Shown: positions 18,088 through 26,949 of the stretch, piece by piece | How positions within the stretch are numbered: position 1 is the stretch's first letter | Layout of the letters: every line of letters starts with the position of its first letter | Source: Neobacillus niacini | GTDB lineage: Bacteria > Bacillota > Bacilli > Bacillales > Cytobacillaceae | Reading direction: 5' to 3' | Length of the DNA stretch: 64,000 nucleotides | Assembly: GCF_023715785.1 (NCBI RefSeq) | Contig: NZ_JAMBOX010000004.1 | Span: 226,956-290,955, forward strand | Translations under genes and position numbers: made by a program | Notes under the pieces: model-generated | Told to the model about the DNA's origin: nothing | The model's input: only the letters and a program-made list of their open reading frames with translations | Databases searched by the model: none

Positions 18088-18852
18088 TTAAAATCCGTTA
18101 CGTGAAAAATTTATATAAAAATCAATAATTTCCGAACCCCAAAAATAAGCTGACAGCGTACCCGCTGCGATGAACGGTCCAAATGGAATAGGCTGCCGTT
18201 TTTTTACAATTTTAAATAGCATGGCAAGGCCGCCAATGACAGCACCGTATAAGGTGGATAAAAAGAATGAAAGTAGGACAAGTTTAAAACCAAGGACAAA
18301 TCCTAGTACAGCATAAAGCTTGACATCACCAAAGCCCATGCCACCTTTGCTGACAAGTGCAATAATCAGCAGAAGGGTAAAGCCTGTCACCGCCCCTAGA
18401 AGGCTATCCCACCACGGGGATAGCGGAATAAAAATTCGTTCCAATAAAAAAATCCCTGCAAACCAAATTAAAATTTTATCAGGGATGATCATATAATGAA
18501 TATCTGAAACTATGATAATCATAAACAACGAAATGAGTGTTAAGGCGACTACTAACTCTCCTGACCATCCTACAAAAAGTGGTGCCACTGCAAAGAGAAT
18601 GCCCGTAAGCAATTCCATAATTGGATAGATAGGGGAAATCCGCGACTGACAGCCGCGGCATTTCCCTTTTTGAAGCAGGTATGATATTACTGGAATCATT
18701 TCATAAGCTTTAAGTTGATGCCCACATTTTGGACATGATGATTTTGGAGCTACAATTGACCTTTTCAAGGGTACTCTAAGTCCTACCACATTAAAGAAGG
18801 AACCAAAAATAATTCCATAACAGAAGGACAATAAGCTTATTAGACTATTCAT
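18088..18852 (-). CDS. comC: Prepilin peptidase / N-methyltransferase
   Basis: A 254-residue polytopic membrane enzyme that cleaves type IV prepilin leaders and methylates the new N-terminus. The N-terminal loop has two CxxC pairs (CPKCGHQL and CRGCQ). The catalytic aspartates lie in IVSDIHYMIIPD and in GGMGFGDVKL (the FGxGDxK motif). This gene occupies the exact comC position of B. subtilis (between spoIIB and folC), so it is probably orthologous to ComC, here embedded in a full pilus operon. It follows pilA by only 7 bp and may also serve competence pseudopilins encoded elsewhere. Confidence 0.95.
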   Translation of the reverse strand: MNSLISLLSFCYGIIFGSFFNVVGLRVPLKRSIVAPKSSCPKCGHQLKAYEMIPVISYLLQKGKCRGCQSRISPIYPIMELLTGILFAVAPLFVGWSGELVVALTLISLFMIIIVSDIHYMIIPDKILIWFAGIFLLERIFIPLSPWWDSLLGAVTGFTLLLIIALVSKGGMGFGDVKLYAVLGFVLGFKLVLLSFFLSTLYGAVIGGLAMLFKIVKKRQPIPFGPFIAAGTLSAYFWGSEIIDFYINFSRNGF

Positions 18853-18859
18853 GTAACTA

Positions 18860-19357
18860 TTATGGAGTTACAGATACAACTTTAGTTTTATCAATTTTAG
18901 ACAATTCTTCCACAGCAATTTGTCTCTTTGAACCATATAATGCAACTTTATAAGTTAATTTACCAGCGTTATTTGATACTATTACGTATGATTTATTTGT
19001 CGTAACCGCTGTCGTAGAATCTACTACAGTAGTTGCAGCGTCTGAAACATATGCTCCACCATCAGGGTCTTTAATAGTATCAAGGTATCCTGCAGTTTTC
19101 AAATAGTTTATTGAGAATACATTTGACTTGCCCGCTGCAGGCATTGCAGTTTGATCCTCAGTGATTGCCATTCTAGCAGCACTTACCAACATATCGGCAT
19201 TAGACAAATGAGCATTTACTTTTGAATTATCAATTACATTTCCAATTGCTGGAATAGCTATTGCGGCAAGAATACCTAAAATAACAATAACTGCTAGTAA
19301 TTCAATCAAAGTAAAACCCTTTTCCTGTTTAAGTTTTAAACCTAAATTTTCAACCAT
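18860..19357 (-). CDS. pilA: Major type IV pilin PilA-like
   Basis: A 165-residue prepilin. The short basic leader ends at Gly14, and cleavage before Phe15 gives FTLIELLAVIVILGILAAIA, with the conserved Glu5. A globular domain without cysteines follows, ending SKIDKTKVVSVTP. As the only prepilin in the minus-strand operon, and with its own promoter about 50 bp upstream and a strong AGGAGATGG ribosome binding site, it is the likely main subunit. Absence of a disulfide loop suggests stabilisation by another route, for example isopeptide or metal, which is inference. Confidence 0.92.
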   Translation of the reverse strand: MVENLGLKLKQEKGFTLIELLAVIVILGILAAIAIPAIGNVIDNSKVNAHLSNADMLVSAARMAITEDQTAMPAAGKSNVFSINYLKTAGYLDTIKDPDGGAYVSDAATTVVDSTTAVTTNKSYVIVSNNAGKLTYKVALYGSKRQIAVEELSKIDKTKVVSVTP

Positions 19358-19404
19358 TTTTCCATCTCCTTTTGGTCTATTAAACCTAGTATTATTTCTC
19401 TATG

Positions 19405-19433
19405 AGTATACAATATTTGTAATCTGGTGGAAA
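19405..19433 (-). promoter_or_regulatory. Predicted internal promoter of pilA
   Basis: On the minus strand TTTCCA (19433-19428), 17 bp, TATACT (19410-19405). It lies in the only sizeable gap of the operon (19358-19508), directly upstream of the major pilin, and would allow extra pilin expression. Confidence 0.55.
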
Positions 19434-19508
19434 GAGTTTTTTAAAGAGTTAAGTCATTATTTGTAGTTTTGGTACTATTTTTGTAGATTGTTTGTCATAA
19501 TTTTATAC

Positions 19509-20714
19509 TTAAATCATTTGGTCGAACATTGAGAACATCGGAACCATAATTGCCATAACAATTGTACCGACAAGAGCCGCCAAAAATACAATCATGATTG
19601 GCTCTATTAATGACTTTAACTTATCTGTACCAATTTCGACTTCTTTCTCATAGAAGTCGGCAATTTTTGATAACATCGTGTCAAGGGCACCCGTTTCCTC
19701 ACCAATGGAAATCATTTGTGTTACAAGCGGTGGAAAAGCCCAATGCATTTTCATTGGTTCTGTCATCGATCTTCCTTGTTCAAGAGAACTGCGGGAATCC
19801 CGGATCACTTTTGCTATGACCTCATTTTCAACTACTTTTTCCACAATCGACATCGCTTGGAGAATCGGTACTGAACTGGAAAACAATGAACTTAAGGTTC
19901 GGACCATACGAGCAATCGCAGCCTTTTGCATCATTTTTCCAAATATAGGCATTTTTAATATAAAGTAATCCAAATAATATTTGGTACGGTTATTCTTTTT
20001 AATAGCAATAATCGAAAGATACACTAATAGAAATAATCCAATTATCAGCCACCAGAATGACTGCATAAATTCACTGGCACTTAGGACAAATTTTGTAATC
20101 CCCGGAAGCTCTGCACCCATGTCTGCAAACATGTTTACAAACGTAGGTACTACAGAAACCAATAAGTATATGACTGCAAGAACCGCAATAATTCCAATCA
20201 CAAGCGGATAGGTGAGCGCCGAGACAATTTTTTGTCTTGTGTAATGCTGCTTTTCAAAATAATCCGCCAGCCGTTCGAGGGTTCCGTCCAAATTACCGCT
20301 GACCTCACCAGATTTCACCATATTAATAAACATTGGTGAAAATATTTTTTTATGTTTTGCTACCGCTTCTGACAAAGGATTTCCTTCTCTTAAATCCTGT
20401 TCCACGTCAAATAATGCTTTTTTCATTGTCTTGCTTTCTGTTTGGAAAGCCAGAATAACAGTTGCTTCTACAACAGTTACACCTGCCTTTAATAGGGTGG
20501 CAAACTGCCTTAAAAAGATGACAAACTGTTCAAGTTTGACTGGGGTACCAATGGAAATATCTTTCGTTAGCAGAGTTTCGGGCATTTCATTCATTTCAAT
20601 GACCCGAATCCCTTCTTCTTTAAGCTTGAACATCGCATCGCGCTTAGAAGTAGCGTAAACGGTACCCTGCCGCTTCCCGGTCCGGTCACGTCCTGTATAC
20701 TTATATCTAGCCAT
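19509..20714 (-). CDS. pilC: Type IV pilus inner-membrane platform protein PilC
   Basis: A 401-residue PilC/GspF protein. Two GspF domains are visible (about 70-195 and 270-395), each followed by membrane segments, with LRQFATLLKAGVTVVEA and ARMVRTLSSLFSSSVPILQA as the matching helices of the repeat. It links the assembly and retraction ATPases to pilin in the membrane. The start is ATG 20712-20714 after AGGAGAAGG, overlapping the pilT stop by 8 bp; the longer frame has no support. Confidence 0.95.
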   Translation of the reverse strand: MARYKYTGRDRTGKRQGTVYATSKRDAMFKLKEEGIRVIEMNEMPETLLTKDISIGTPVKLEQFVIFLRQFATLLKAGVTVVEATVILAFQTESKTMKKALFDVEQDLREGNPLSEAVAKHKKIFSPMFINMVKSGEVSGNLDGTLERLADYFEKQHYTRQKIVSALTYPLVIGIIAVLAVIYLLVSVVPTFVNMFADMGAELPGITKFVLSASEFMQSFWWLIIGLFLLVYLSIIAIKKNNRTKYYLDYFILKMPIFGKMMQKAAIARMVRTLSSLFSSSVPILQAMSIVEKVVENEVIAKVIRDSRSSLEQGRSMTEPMKMHWAFPPLVTQMISIGEETGALDTMLSKIADFYEKEVEIGTDKLKSLIEPIMIVFLAALVGTIVMAIMVPMFSMFDQMI

Positions 20715-21753
20715 TAGCTTCCTTCTCCTGTAAATATTGCTGAGCTGCTTCTTTTTGAATAACCCCTCTTTCAATCAGCTCCCGAATACTCATTTCAAGC
20801 GTATGCATCCCTTGGGCACGGGAGGTCTGCATAGTACTTTGAATTTGGTGTATTTTCTCATTTCGGATTAGATTGGCTATTGCCGGATTATTAACCAATA
20901 TTTCCGTGGCAGCTCGCCTCCCCTTTTTATCACTCGTTGGAAATAATCGTTGTGAAATAATTCCAACCAATACAGATGCTATCTGTATTCGAATTTGAGC
21001 CTGCTGAGCCGAAGGAAACACATCAATGACCCTGTTGATTGTTGTTGGTGCACTTGATGTATGAAGTGTCCCTAAAACAAGGTGACCTGTTTCAGCCGCA
21101 GTAATGGCAATCCCAATTGTCTCTAAATCACGCATCTCGCCGACGAGAATAACGTCAGGGTCCTGACGAAGCGCAGCCTTTAATCCGCTAGCGTAACTGC
21201 CGGTGTCGAAACCAACTTCACGCTGATCAATAATTGAATTACCATGTTTGTGAAGATATTCAATTGGATCTTCTAGCGTAATTATATGTTTCCGCATCGT
21301 TCGATTCATATAATCAATCATTGAAGCTAGGGTTGTAGATTTCCCACTTCCTGTCGGACCTGTAACAAGAATTAGACCTTGTGGCTTTTCTACAAGTCTC
21401 GGGATCATTGAAGGTAAATTCAATGATTCCATCGTGGGAACAGTAGAAGCAACAACCCTAAGAGCCATTGATACGCTTTTTCTCTGATGATAGGCATTTA
21501 CACGAAATCTTGAACTGCCCGGAACCCCATAAGAGAAATCCAGTTCCCCTTTTTCCTTAAACATGTCCCACATATTTTCAGGAATGATTGCTTTGGCCAT
21601 TGATTCAGTATCAGCAGGAAGTAATTTCTCAGTTCCATATCTTTTTAAATCACCATTTATGCGAAGAACCGGGGGTACACCAACTGTTAAATGAATATCT
21701 GAAGCTTTATATTCAACAGCTGCTCTTAATATTGCATCAATTCTTTCCTTCAT
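20707..21753 (-). CDS. pilT: Pilus retraction ATPase PilT
   Basis: A 348-residue hexameric ATPase that depolymerises pili and powers twitching. Walker A GPTGSGKS is at 132-139, the Asp box TLEDPIEY at about 159-166, Walker B VILVGEMRD at 201-209, and the His box TGHLVLGTLHTSS at about 218. The C-terminal AIANLIRNEK corresponds to the PilT-specific AIRNLIRE motif. PilT is what separates a retractable pilus from a simple competence pseudopilus, so surface motility or active DNA uptake is expected. Confidence 0.95.
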   Translation of the reverse strand: MKERIDAILRAAVEYKASDIHLTVGVPPVLRINGDLKRYGTEKLLPADTESMAKAIIPENMWDMFKEKGELDFSYGVPGSSRFRVNAYHQRKSVSMALRVVASTVPTMESLNLPSMIPRLVEKPQGLILVTGPTGSGKSTTLASMIDYMNRTMRKHIITLEDPIEYLHKHGNSIIDQREVGFDTGSYASGLKAALRQDPDVILVGEMRDLETIGIAITAAETGHLVLGTLHTSSAPTTINRVIDVFPSAQQAQIRIQIASVLVGIISQRLFPTSDKKGRRAATEILVNNPAIANLIRNEKIHQIQSTMQTSRAQGMHTLEMSIRELIERGVIQKEAAQQYLQEKEANG

Positions 21754-21764
21754 CGTTCCTTCTC

Positions 21765-23426
21765 CTAGTCTGGAATTGCCACTCGCAAAACTTCTTCCGT
21801 TGTCGTTAAACCTTGTTTTACTTTTAACATACCATCGTCTATTAAAAAGATGGTTTTGTTTTTAACGGCAATTTCCCTTAGCTTTTGAAATGATTCGCCA
21901 TCCATGATCACTCTGCGCATATCATCACTGATGACTAAGACTTCATGTAAGGCAATTCGACCTTTGTAGCCGGTCATATTACAAGAAGCACATCCCTTGC
22001 CGCGGATAACTTTATCTATTTTCATCCCGCGTCTAGCAAAGATCTCCTGCTCACGTTTTGACGGTTCCTGTTCTTCCATGCAATCTTGGCATACCTTACG
22101 GACAAGCCGCTGGGCTACAATCCCGCTTAATGTGGCTGCAAGCAAAAATGGCTCTACTCCCATGTCTAGTAATCGGGTAACTGTACCAAGAGAGTCATTG
22201 GTGTGAAGGGTACTTAATACCAAGTGTCCTGTCAATGAGGCGCGAATCGATACTTCGGCCGTTTCTTTGTCACGGATTTCCCCAACCATGATAATATTTG
22301 GATCCTGACGGAGAATTGACCGTAAACCAGCGGCAAACGTCATACCGACATTCTGGTTAACCTGCACCTGATTGATGCCTTCAAGCTGGTATTCAACAGG
22401 ATCTTCAACCGTAATAATATTAACTGCATCACTATTTAACTTGTTGAGTGCCGCGTACAACGTCGAGGATTTTCCGGAACCTGTTGGTCCGGTAATTAAA
22501 ACGATCCCCGTTGGTTTTTCAATCATTTCGTTAAACCGTTTAAGATTCAAGGCATTGAACCCAAGCTTATTAATATTATTTAAGGTTGAACCCATATCAA
22601 GTAGACGCATGACAATTTTTTCACCATAGACTGTCGGAAGTGTTGATACACGAAGGTCAACAGGATGGAAATCAAGATTTAACTTAATCCGTCCGTCCTG
22701 AGGGATTCTGTGTTCGGTAATATCAAGATTGGACATTATTTTAATTCTTGCAGTAAATACACTCTGCATGCTTTTTGGGAGTACTCGTTCCGTTCTTAAA
22801 ACACCGTCAATACGGTAGCGAACGACCACTTTTGTTTCCTGCGGATCGATGTGAATATCACTTGCCCGCTGTACAACTGCATTTGACAATAGCTGATTAA
22901 CCAGACGAACAATTGGTGAATCCAAATCTGTTATATCATCAGTTCTAGTTCTATCTTTTTCTGGCAGTTCACCAAGCAGTTCATCAAAATCATCATCAAC
23001 ATTATAATATTTATTAATTGCTCGAATAATTTCATCTTTTGTTGAAATCGCGGGTTCAATTTGGAATCCTGTTGACAACCTTAAATCATCAATGACAATA
23101 AAATCCATAGGATTCGCCATGGAAATAAATAACTTGTTTCCCTCTTTTTTTAACGGGATAATCAAATTTCGGCTTGCGGTTTCTTTAGAAATTAGTGTAA
23201 AAAGACTAGTATCGAAAGTATATTGATATAAATTGACATGAGGAATACCTAGTTGATATTCCAGTACCTCGATTAACTGCTGCTCAGTAATATAGCCTCT
23301 CTGTATTAGGGCTTCACCAATCTTTTGGCTGGAATCCTTCTCTTTCAAAACAGTCGCTAACTGCTCAGGGGTAATTAATCCTTCTTCAATTAATAGATCG
23401 CCAAGCCGTTTTCGTGTATGCTTCAT
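21765..23426 (-). CDS. pilB: Pilus assembly ATPase PilB
   Basis: A 553-residue GspE/PilB ATPase. The N-terminal MshEN-type domain is at about 1-140 (GDLLIEEGLITPEQL). Walker A GPTGSGKS is at 313-320, the Asp box ITVEDPVEY at 338-346, and Walker B IIMVGEIRD at 378-386. A tetracysteine zinc site lies at Cys446, Cys449, Cys479 and Cys482 (CQDC ... CASC). In some homologues the MshEN domain binds c-di-GMP; whether this one does cannot be told by eye. It is encoded upstream of pilT. Confidence 0.95.
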   Translation of the reverse strand: MKHTRKRLGDLLIEEGLITPEQLATVLKEKDSSQKIGEALIQRGYITEQQLIEVLEYQLGIPHVNLYQYTFDTSLFTLISKETASRNLIIPLKKEGNKLFISMANPMDFIVIDDLRLSTGFQIEPAISTKDEIIRAINKYYNVDDDFDELLGELPEKDRTRTDDITDLDSPIVRLVNQLLSNAVVQRASDIHIDPQETKVVVRYRIDGVLRTERVLPKSMQSVFTARIKIMSNLDITEHRIPQDGRIKLNLDFHPVDLRVSTLPTVYGEKIVMRLLDMGSTLNNINKLGFNALNLKRFNEMIEKPTGIVLITGPTGSGKSSTLYAALNKLNSDAVNIITVEDPVEYQLEGINQVQVNQNVGMTFAAGLRSILRQDPNIIMVGEIRDKETAEVSIRASLTGHLVLSTLHTNDSLGTVTRLLDMGVEPFLLAATLSGIVAQRLVRKVCQDCMEEQEPSKREQEIFARRGMKIDKVIRGKGCASCNMTGYKGRIALHEVLVISDDMRRVIMDGESFQKLREIAVKNKTIFLIDDGMLKVKQGLTTTEEVLRVAIPD

Positions 23427-23441
23427 TTTTGATCCCTACTT

Positions 23442-24743
23442 TTACTTAGGTTGTTCATTCGGCTTACCCCATATATCGCTGTCAGTAGTTTTTGGATCTG
23501 CTTCAGCTGAGTTTGTTTCTGCAATTGTGGAATTACTGGATTCAGTATTTTTGGTACCATCAGTCGTACCAGTCGCCGGTGACTCGGTACTCGCAGCAAG
23601 TCCATGGATTTCCACTTTATAATTTGCCGGATAGTAGTCCTCAGATACAAACTCGCTTTTTATAAATTGACTATCTTGATAAATATCACGATAAAGCTTG
23701 ATAATTTGCCCATCCTCACCATTTGTTTGAATTTTTGTTTTCCCTGGTTTGACGGAGGAGCTGTACTGAATGATTGTTTTCGGTGTAAGCTTTTGTTCAT
23801 CCTTTACGGTCAGTTTATAACTGTATAGTAGTTTTTGGCCCTTAAGTGCAACCTTCAACTGATTGTTGTCCACCTGCATTTCAAGGAAATAGCTTGCCAT
23901 GTTAGGATTTTTGACAACCAAATCTACCTTTTTGTCCGGAATTACCATTGCTTCATATCCAAGTTTTGCATAACCAGGAAGTGATGAACTGATATTCCGC
24001 TCAACAATTTCAAAGTTTGATGCTAACACAGCCTGATAGATTCCTGTTGCCAGTAGATTAAGAGTCTTCGTATCCGTCAACTTATTGTTTGCAGCAAAGC
24101 CAAGTAAAGAAAAAGTGGCATCAGCTGCAATTTCAATCGTTAGAGTTTGATTAACAATCGACAGCAGTTCACTAGGAGCATTGTCCAGTTGCACAACAGT
24201 TTCACTAATGACAACATCGTCTTTTATTTGGTCAGCAATCAGATAATCAGGGTATAGCTTGTAGCTATGTGTGCCAGGCTCAAAAAGTGAAGCAATTTGA
24301 TTTAATGTTTGCGTGAGTTTCTCCCAATCAATCTCCTCCGCTTTTAAAAGTGGAAAAAGACCCTTTAGCTGTTCTTCGGCCATTGCTTTGTCAACAGTAA
24401 TATTTGCAGTATTTTTTTGCCCATCATTGATGGCTGCAACAGTAGCGCTTGAATCTAATTCAAATAAGTTAACATCGAATGGAGCAGACTTGTCACCGTA
24501 CAGCATTTCAAATGATATTCCTTTCATCCACTCAACGTATTTTTCCTCTAGGAGGTTCACAGCTTCCTCTTTTGTTTTACCGGAAATATTAATCATGCCA
24601 ATGGTGGTGCCCTCCGCAAACTTTCCGTCAACCTTTGATAACCCCTCCACTGCTTTAGCAGCAAAATGGGAGGAGCTAAAAATAAATGTCGTACTGAAAA
24701 ACAGCACAACAAACAATTTCAACATTTGTTTATTATTACTCAA
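23442..24743 (-). CDS. Secreted G5-domain protein in the pilus operon
   Basis: A 433-residue exported protein. It has an N-terminal hydrophobic segment (about 8-28) and a YoaR-like peptidoglycan-binding module start (TTIGMINISGKTKEEAVNLL, about 46-65). Near the C-terminus is a G5-like segment (VKPGKTKIQTNGEDGQIIKL, about 335-385), followed by a Ser/Thr-rich tail with no membrane anchor. The TTG start follows AGGGAGG. A role in carrying the pilus through, or anchoring it to, the thick wall is my inference from its place directly upstream of pilB. I do not know a characterised homologue in Bacillus pilus loci. Confidence 0.6.
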   Translation of the reverse strand: MSNNKQMLKLFVVLFFSTTFIFSSSHFAAKAVEGLSKVDGKFAEGTTIGMINISGKTKEEAVNLLEEKYVEWMKGISFEMLYGDKSAPFDVNLFELDSSATVAAINDGQKNTANITVDKAMAEEQLKGLFPLLKAEEIDWEKLTQTLNQIASLFEPGTHSYKLYPDYLIADQIKDDVVISETVVQLDNAPSELLSIVNQTLTIEIAADATFSLLGFAANNKLTDTKTLNLLATGIYQAVLASNFEIVERNISSSLPGYAKLGYEAMVIPDKKVDLVVKNPNMASYFLEMQVDNNQLKVALKGQKLLYSYKLTVKDEQKLTPKTIIQYSSSVKPGKTKIQTNGEDGQIIKLYRDIYQDSQFIKSEFVSEDYYPANYKVEIHGLAASTESPATGTTDGTKNTESSNSTIAETNSAEADPKTTDSDIWGKPNEQPK

Positions 24744-24776
24744 AATTTCTGGCCTCCCTTCAATTTAAAGGAAATT

Positions 24777-25526
24777 TTACACAGTAACTTTTTTGACCGT
24801 ATCTGTTTTTTCAAGTACTTCTTCGTTTGAGACTGCCACTTCGTTCATATGATTTAGGAAATCAATTAGTGAATCATCGATAGGACCATTCTCGTCGTCT
24901 AAAGCTTGTAACACAACTTCATCATCAGCTGGATGAACCACAGTTAATTCTTTTTCATCCAAGTCCAATAAACTCTCCATATCTGATAAATAAGTTGTTT
25001 CCTGAAACGGTTCCTTAACAGAATCACTGGCAGCCAACTCCGTCTCTCTTTCAAGAAGAAATGAAATATCTTCGTTTATTTCAATAGAATTACTTAATGC
25101 CGGTTTATCAAGATTAGGAAGAAATGGTGTCGTGCTTTCTTCTTTAAACGAGTCTAGCTCAAGGTTTATCGGTAGAGTATCCGACGATCTATCTTCATCC
25201 TTCACTTTTGAACTACTATTCATATTTTGATATGTTTCACTAATAATTCCATCTTCCAATTCATCATCAAAATAGGCCGTTTCTTTATACAACATCGATC
25301 CCAAGCGTTTATCAAATAAATAAGCTATGACAAGTACTAGTGCCACTAGCAATAACCCACTTTGCCATAACTCAACTACAGAATTAGCTGCTGCTCCCCC
25401 CAAGGCAATCACAAAACTTGTTAAAGCAATGACCAGCTTCCCCTTATTTGTAAACCCAATCGGTAAAACTAACATAATCACTAAAACAACTAACATGGAT
25501 ACAAAGGCCCAAATTATTGTTTGCAT
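24777..25526 (-). CDS. Membrane protein with acidic cytosolic tail, first gene of pilus operon
   Basis: A 249-residue protein not recognised. The N-terminal ~75 residues form three hydrophobic segments (IIWAFVSMLVVLVIMLVLPI; LVIALTSFVIALGGAAA; GLLLVALVLVIAYLFD). The remaining ~170 residues are soluble and strongly acidic (many Asp/Glu, e.g. LDDENGPIDDSLIDFLNHM). It heads the minus-strand pilus operon, 33 bp before the G5 protein, so it is likely a pilus accessory or regulator. No catalytic motif is visible. Confidence 0.6.
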   Translation of the reverse strand: MQTIIWAFVSMLVVLVIMLVLPIGFTNKGKLVIALTSFVIALGGAAANSVVELWQSGLLLVALVLVIAYLFDKRLGSMLYKETAYFDDELEDGIISETYQNMNSSSKVKDEDRSSDTLPINLELDSFKEESTTPFLPNLDKPALSNSIEINEDISFLLERETELAASDSVKEPFQETTYLSDMESLLDLDEKELTVVHPADDEVVLQALDDENGPIDDSLIDFLNHMNEVAVSNEEVLEKTDTVKKVTV

Positions 25527-25895
25527 TCATCCTCTCCCCTTACACACTGTTACTATAATTCGATTAAATAACAAAATACCACAAAATACCTAATTTTTTT
25601 AACATTTCTTCAAAGAAAAGACAAAATTCGTCTACTAAATATTGTATAATACTATTAAAGATTTTAAAAGAAGTTGGAAAAAATTATAATGACTTGGTCC
25701 TTGAATTTTTCACCAAAAACCACCTAAAATAGAAAAATTAAACTTTTTTCAAAAATCAAGCACGAGTTAAATTATTACCATTATGAAAAATAAATCAAAT
25801 AGATTATACTAATCTTCGAATATACCTAACCTTTTTCCTAGCGAGAAGGTATTTATTAACACTTTTAAAACTATTTTATGAAGTGGTGATTCTCA
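25527..25895. other. Divergent control region between the two pilus transcription units
   Basis: A 369-bp AT-rich gap between divergent operons. I searched by eye for c-di-GMP riboswitch elements and saw none. A TATAAT lies at about 25645 without a good -35. Promoters for both directions must lie here. Confidence 0.6.
25701..25730 (+). promoter_or_regulatory. Possible promoter of the minor pilin operon
   Basis: TTGAAT (25701-25706), 18 bp, TAAAAT (25725-25730). It leaves a leader of roughly 160 bases before the first minor pilin. Confidence 0.4.
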
Positions 25896-26363
25896 ATGAA
25901 TAATATCATTAAATCGAATCATGGATTTACCTTAGTTGAGGTACTTGCTTCCATGGTATTAATTACACTTATTTTACTTAGTTTTTCACAATTATTTATT
26001 CAATCCTCCAAAACGGCTGTTATTAATAACGAAAAAATCGTCACTATAAATTTAGCAGATGCCATCTTAGCGAAAGTCCAAGCGAAATCGTATACGAAAT
26101 TACCAACCGGTGCTGCCGTACAAGATTATTTTAAAGATTCCACAAAAACGAATAAGAAATTAATGGATCCCCCACAGGAAATTGACCTTAACGGAAAAAC
26201 GTATTCTATATCTTATCAAGCATCACAAGAAACAGATAAAAGTAAATTAAAGTATGCAAATTTCTCGGAGAGTGAGTTGGACCTAGTAAAAGTTGTTATA
26301 ACCGTCACCTCACCAAATGGCAAAACGAAGGGATCTTCAGAAGGGTATGTTTCCATTGAATAA
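25896..26363 (+). CDS. Type IV minor pilin (PilV-like)
   Basis: A 155-residue prepilin-like protein. The leader MNNIIKSNHG is followed by FTLVEVLASMVLITLILLSF, which keeps Glu5 after the cleavage Gly. A small C-terminal domain ends in SYTKLP...GSSEGYVSIE. First of three plus-strand genes with the same layout (minor pilin, minor pilin, PilX-like), which in type IVa systems prime pilus assembly. The ATG is preceded by AAGTGGTGAT. Confidence 0.88.
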   Translation: MNNIIKSNHGFTLVEVLASMVLITLILLSFSQLFIQSSKTAVINNEKIVTINLADAILAKVQAKSYTKLPTGAAVQDYFKDSTKTNKKLMDPPQEIDLNGKTYSISYQASQETDKSKLKYANFSESELDLVKVVITVTSPNGKTKGSSEGYVSIE

Positions 26364-26922
26364 CAAACATTCACATGAAAGCGGACTTACATTAATCGAA
26401 TTATTGGCAGTGCTAGCGTTAATGTCTATTATTTCATTCTTTTTAGTTCCAATTGTTATTCAAAGTACAGAGACAACACGTGAAATCCAGATCCAAAATA
26501 GTATCCGAGATGAAGCGGATCTTATCGTCAGCAAACTGGTGAAATCCTTATATGAAACGAATAAAGCCCATATTATTCAAAATCAAACCGGTACAGGATA
26601 TAGCTATTTGAATATTACGAATGATCCTTCTAAATGCAAAAAAGATAATAGCGGGGCAATAATTGTGGATACAGCTTGTATAAATACTTTTAAGAAAATT
26701 GGGTTTGTAACAACAGGCGGCATAACAAAATTAGTTCTCAAAGATGAAGAATATGAGGTAATGAATAAGAACATTTCCATATTAAGTGATTCAAAAATAA
26801 TTGGTGATCCCACTAGTGCGAAGTCCTATGAGATTTCACTAAAATTGCAATATAAGAGCAATCGCAAAGGCAATAATTTGTTAAAAACAATAGAATTTAA
26901 AAACATTATTCAGCCGTATTAA
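26356..26922 (+). CDS. Type IV minor pilin (PilW/PilJ-like)
   Basis: A second prepilin-like protein of 188 residues. The leader ends ESG and is followed by LTLIELLAVLALMSIISFFL with Glu5. It contains two cysteines (NDPSKCKK and DTACINTF) that may form a disulfide. The start is uncertain: TTG at 26356 is ten bases after GAAGGG and gives an 11-residue leader, and overlaps the previous gene by 8 bp; the ATG at 26347 sits one base from that site. It is cleaved by the prepilin peptidase at 18.1-18.9 kb. Confidence 0.85.
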   Translation: MNNKHSHESGLTLIELLAVLALMSIISFFLVPIVIQSTETTREIQIQNSIRDEADLIVSKLVKSLYETNKAHIIQNQTGTGYSYLNITNDPSKCKKDNSGAIIVDTACINTFKKIGFVTTGGITKLVLKDEEYEVMNKNISILSDSKIIGDPTSAKSYEISLKLQYKSNRKGNNLLKTIEFKNIIQPY

Positions 26923-26949
26923 TCGTATAGGAAAGAAGGAATACGAAAT

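Noticed and set aside
25527..25895. c-di-GMP riboswitch before the pilus operons
   Set aside because: Known in clostridial pilus operons, so I looked for conserved GEMM segments, but none are visible in either direction here or in 19358-19508.
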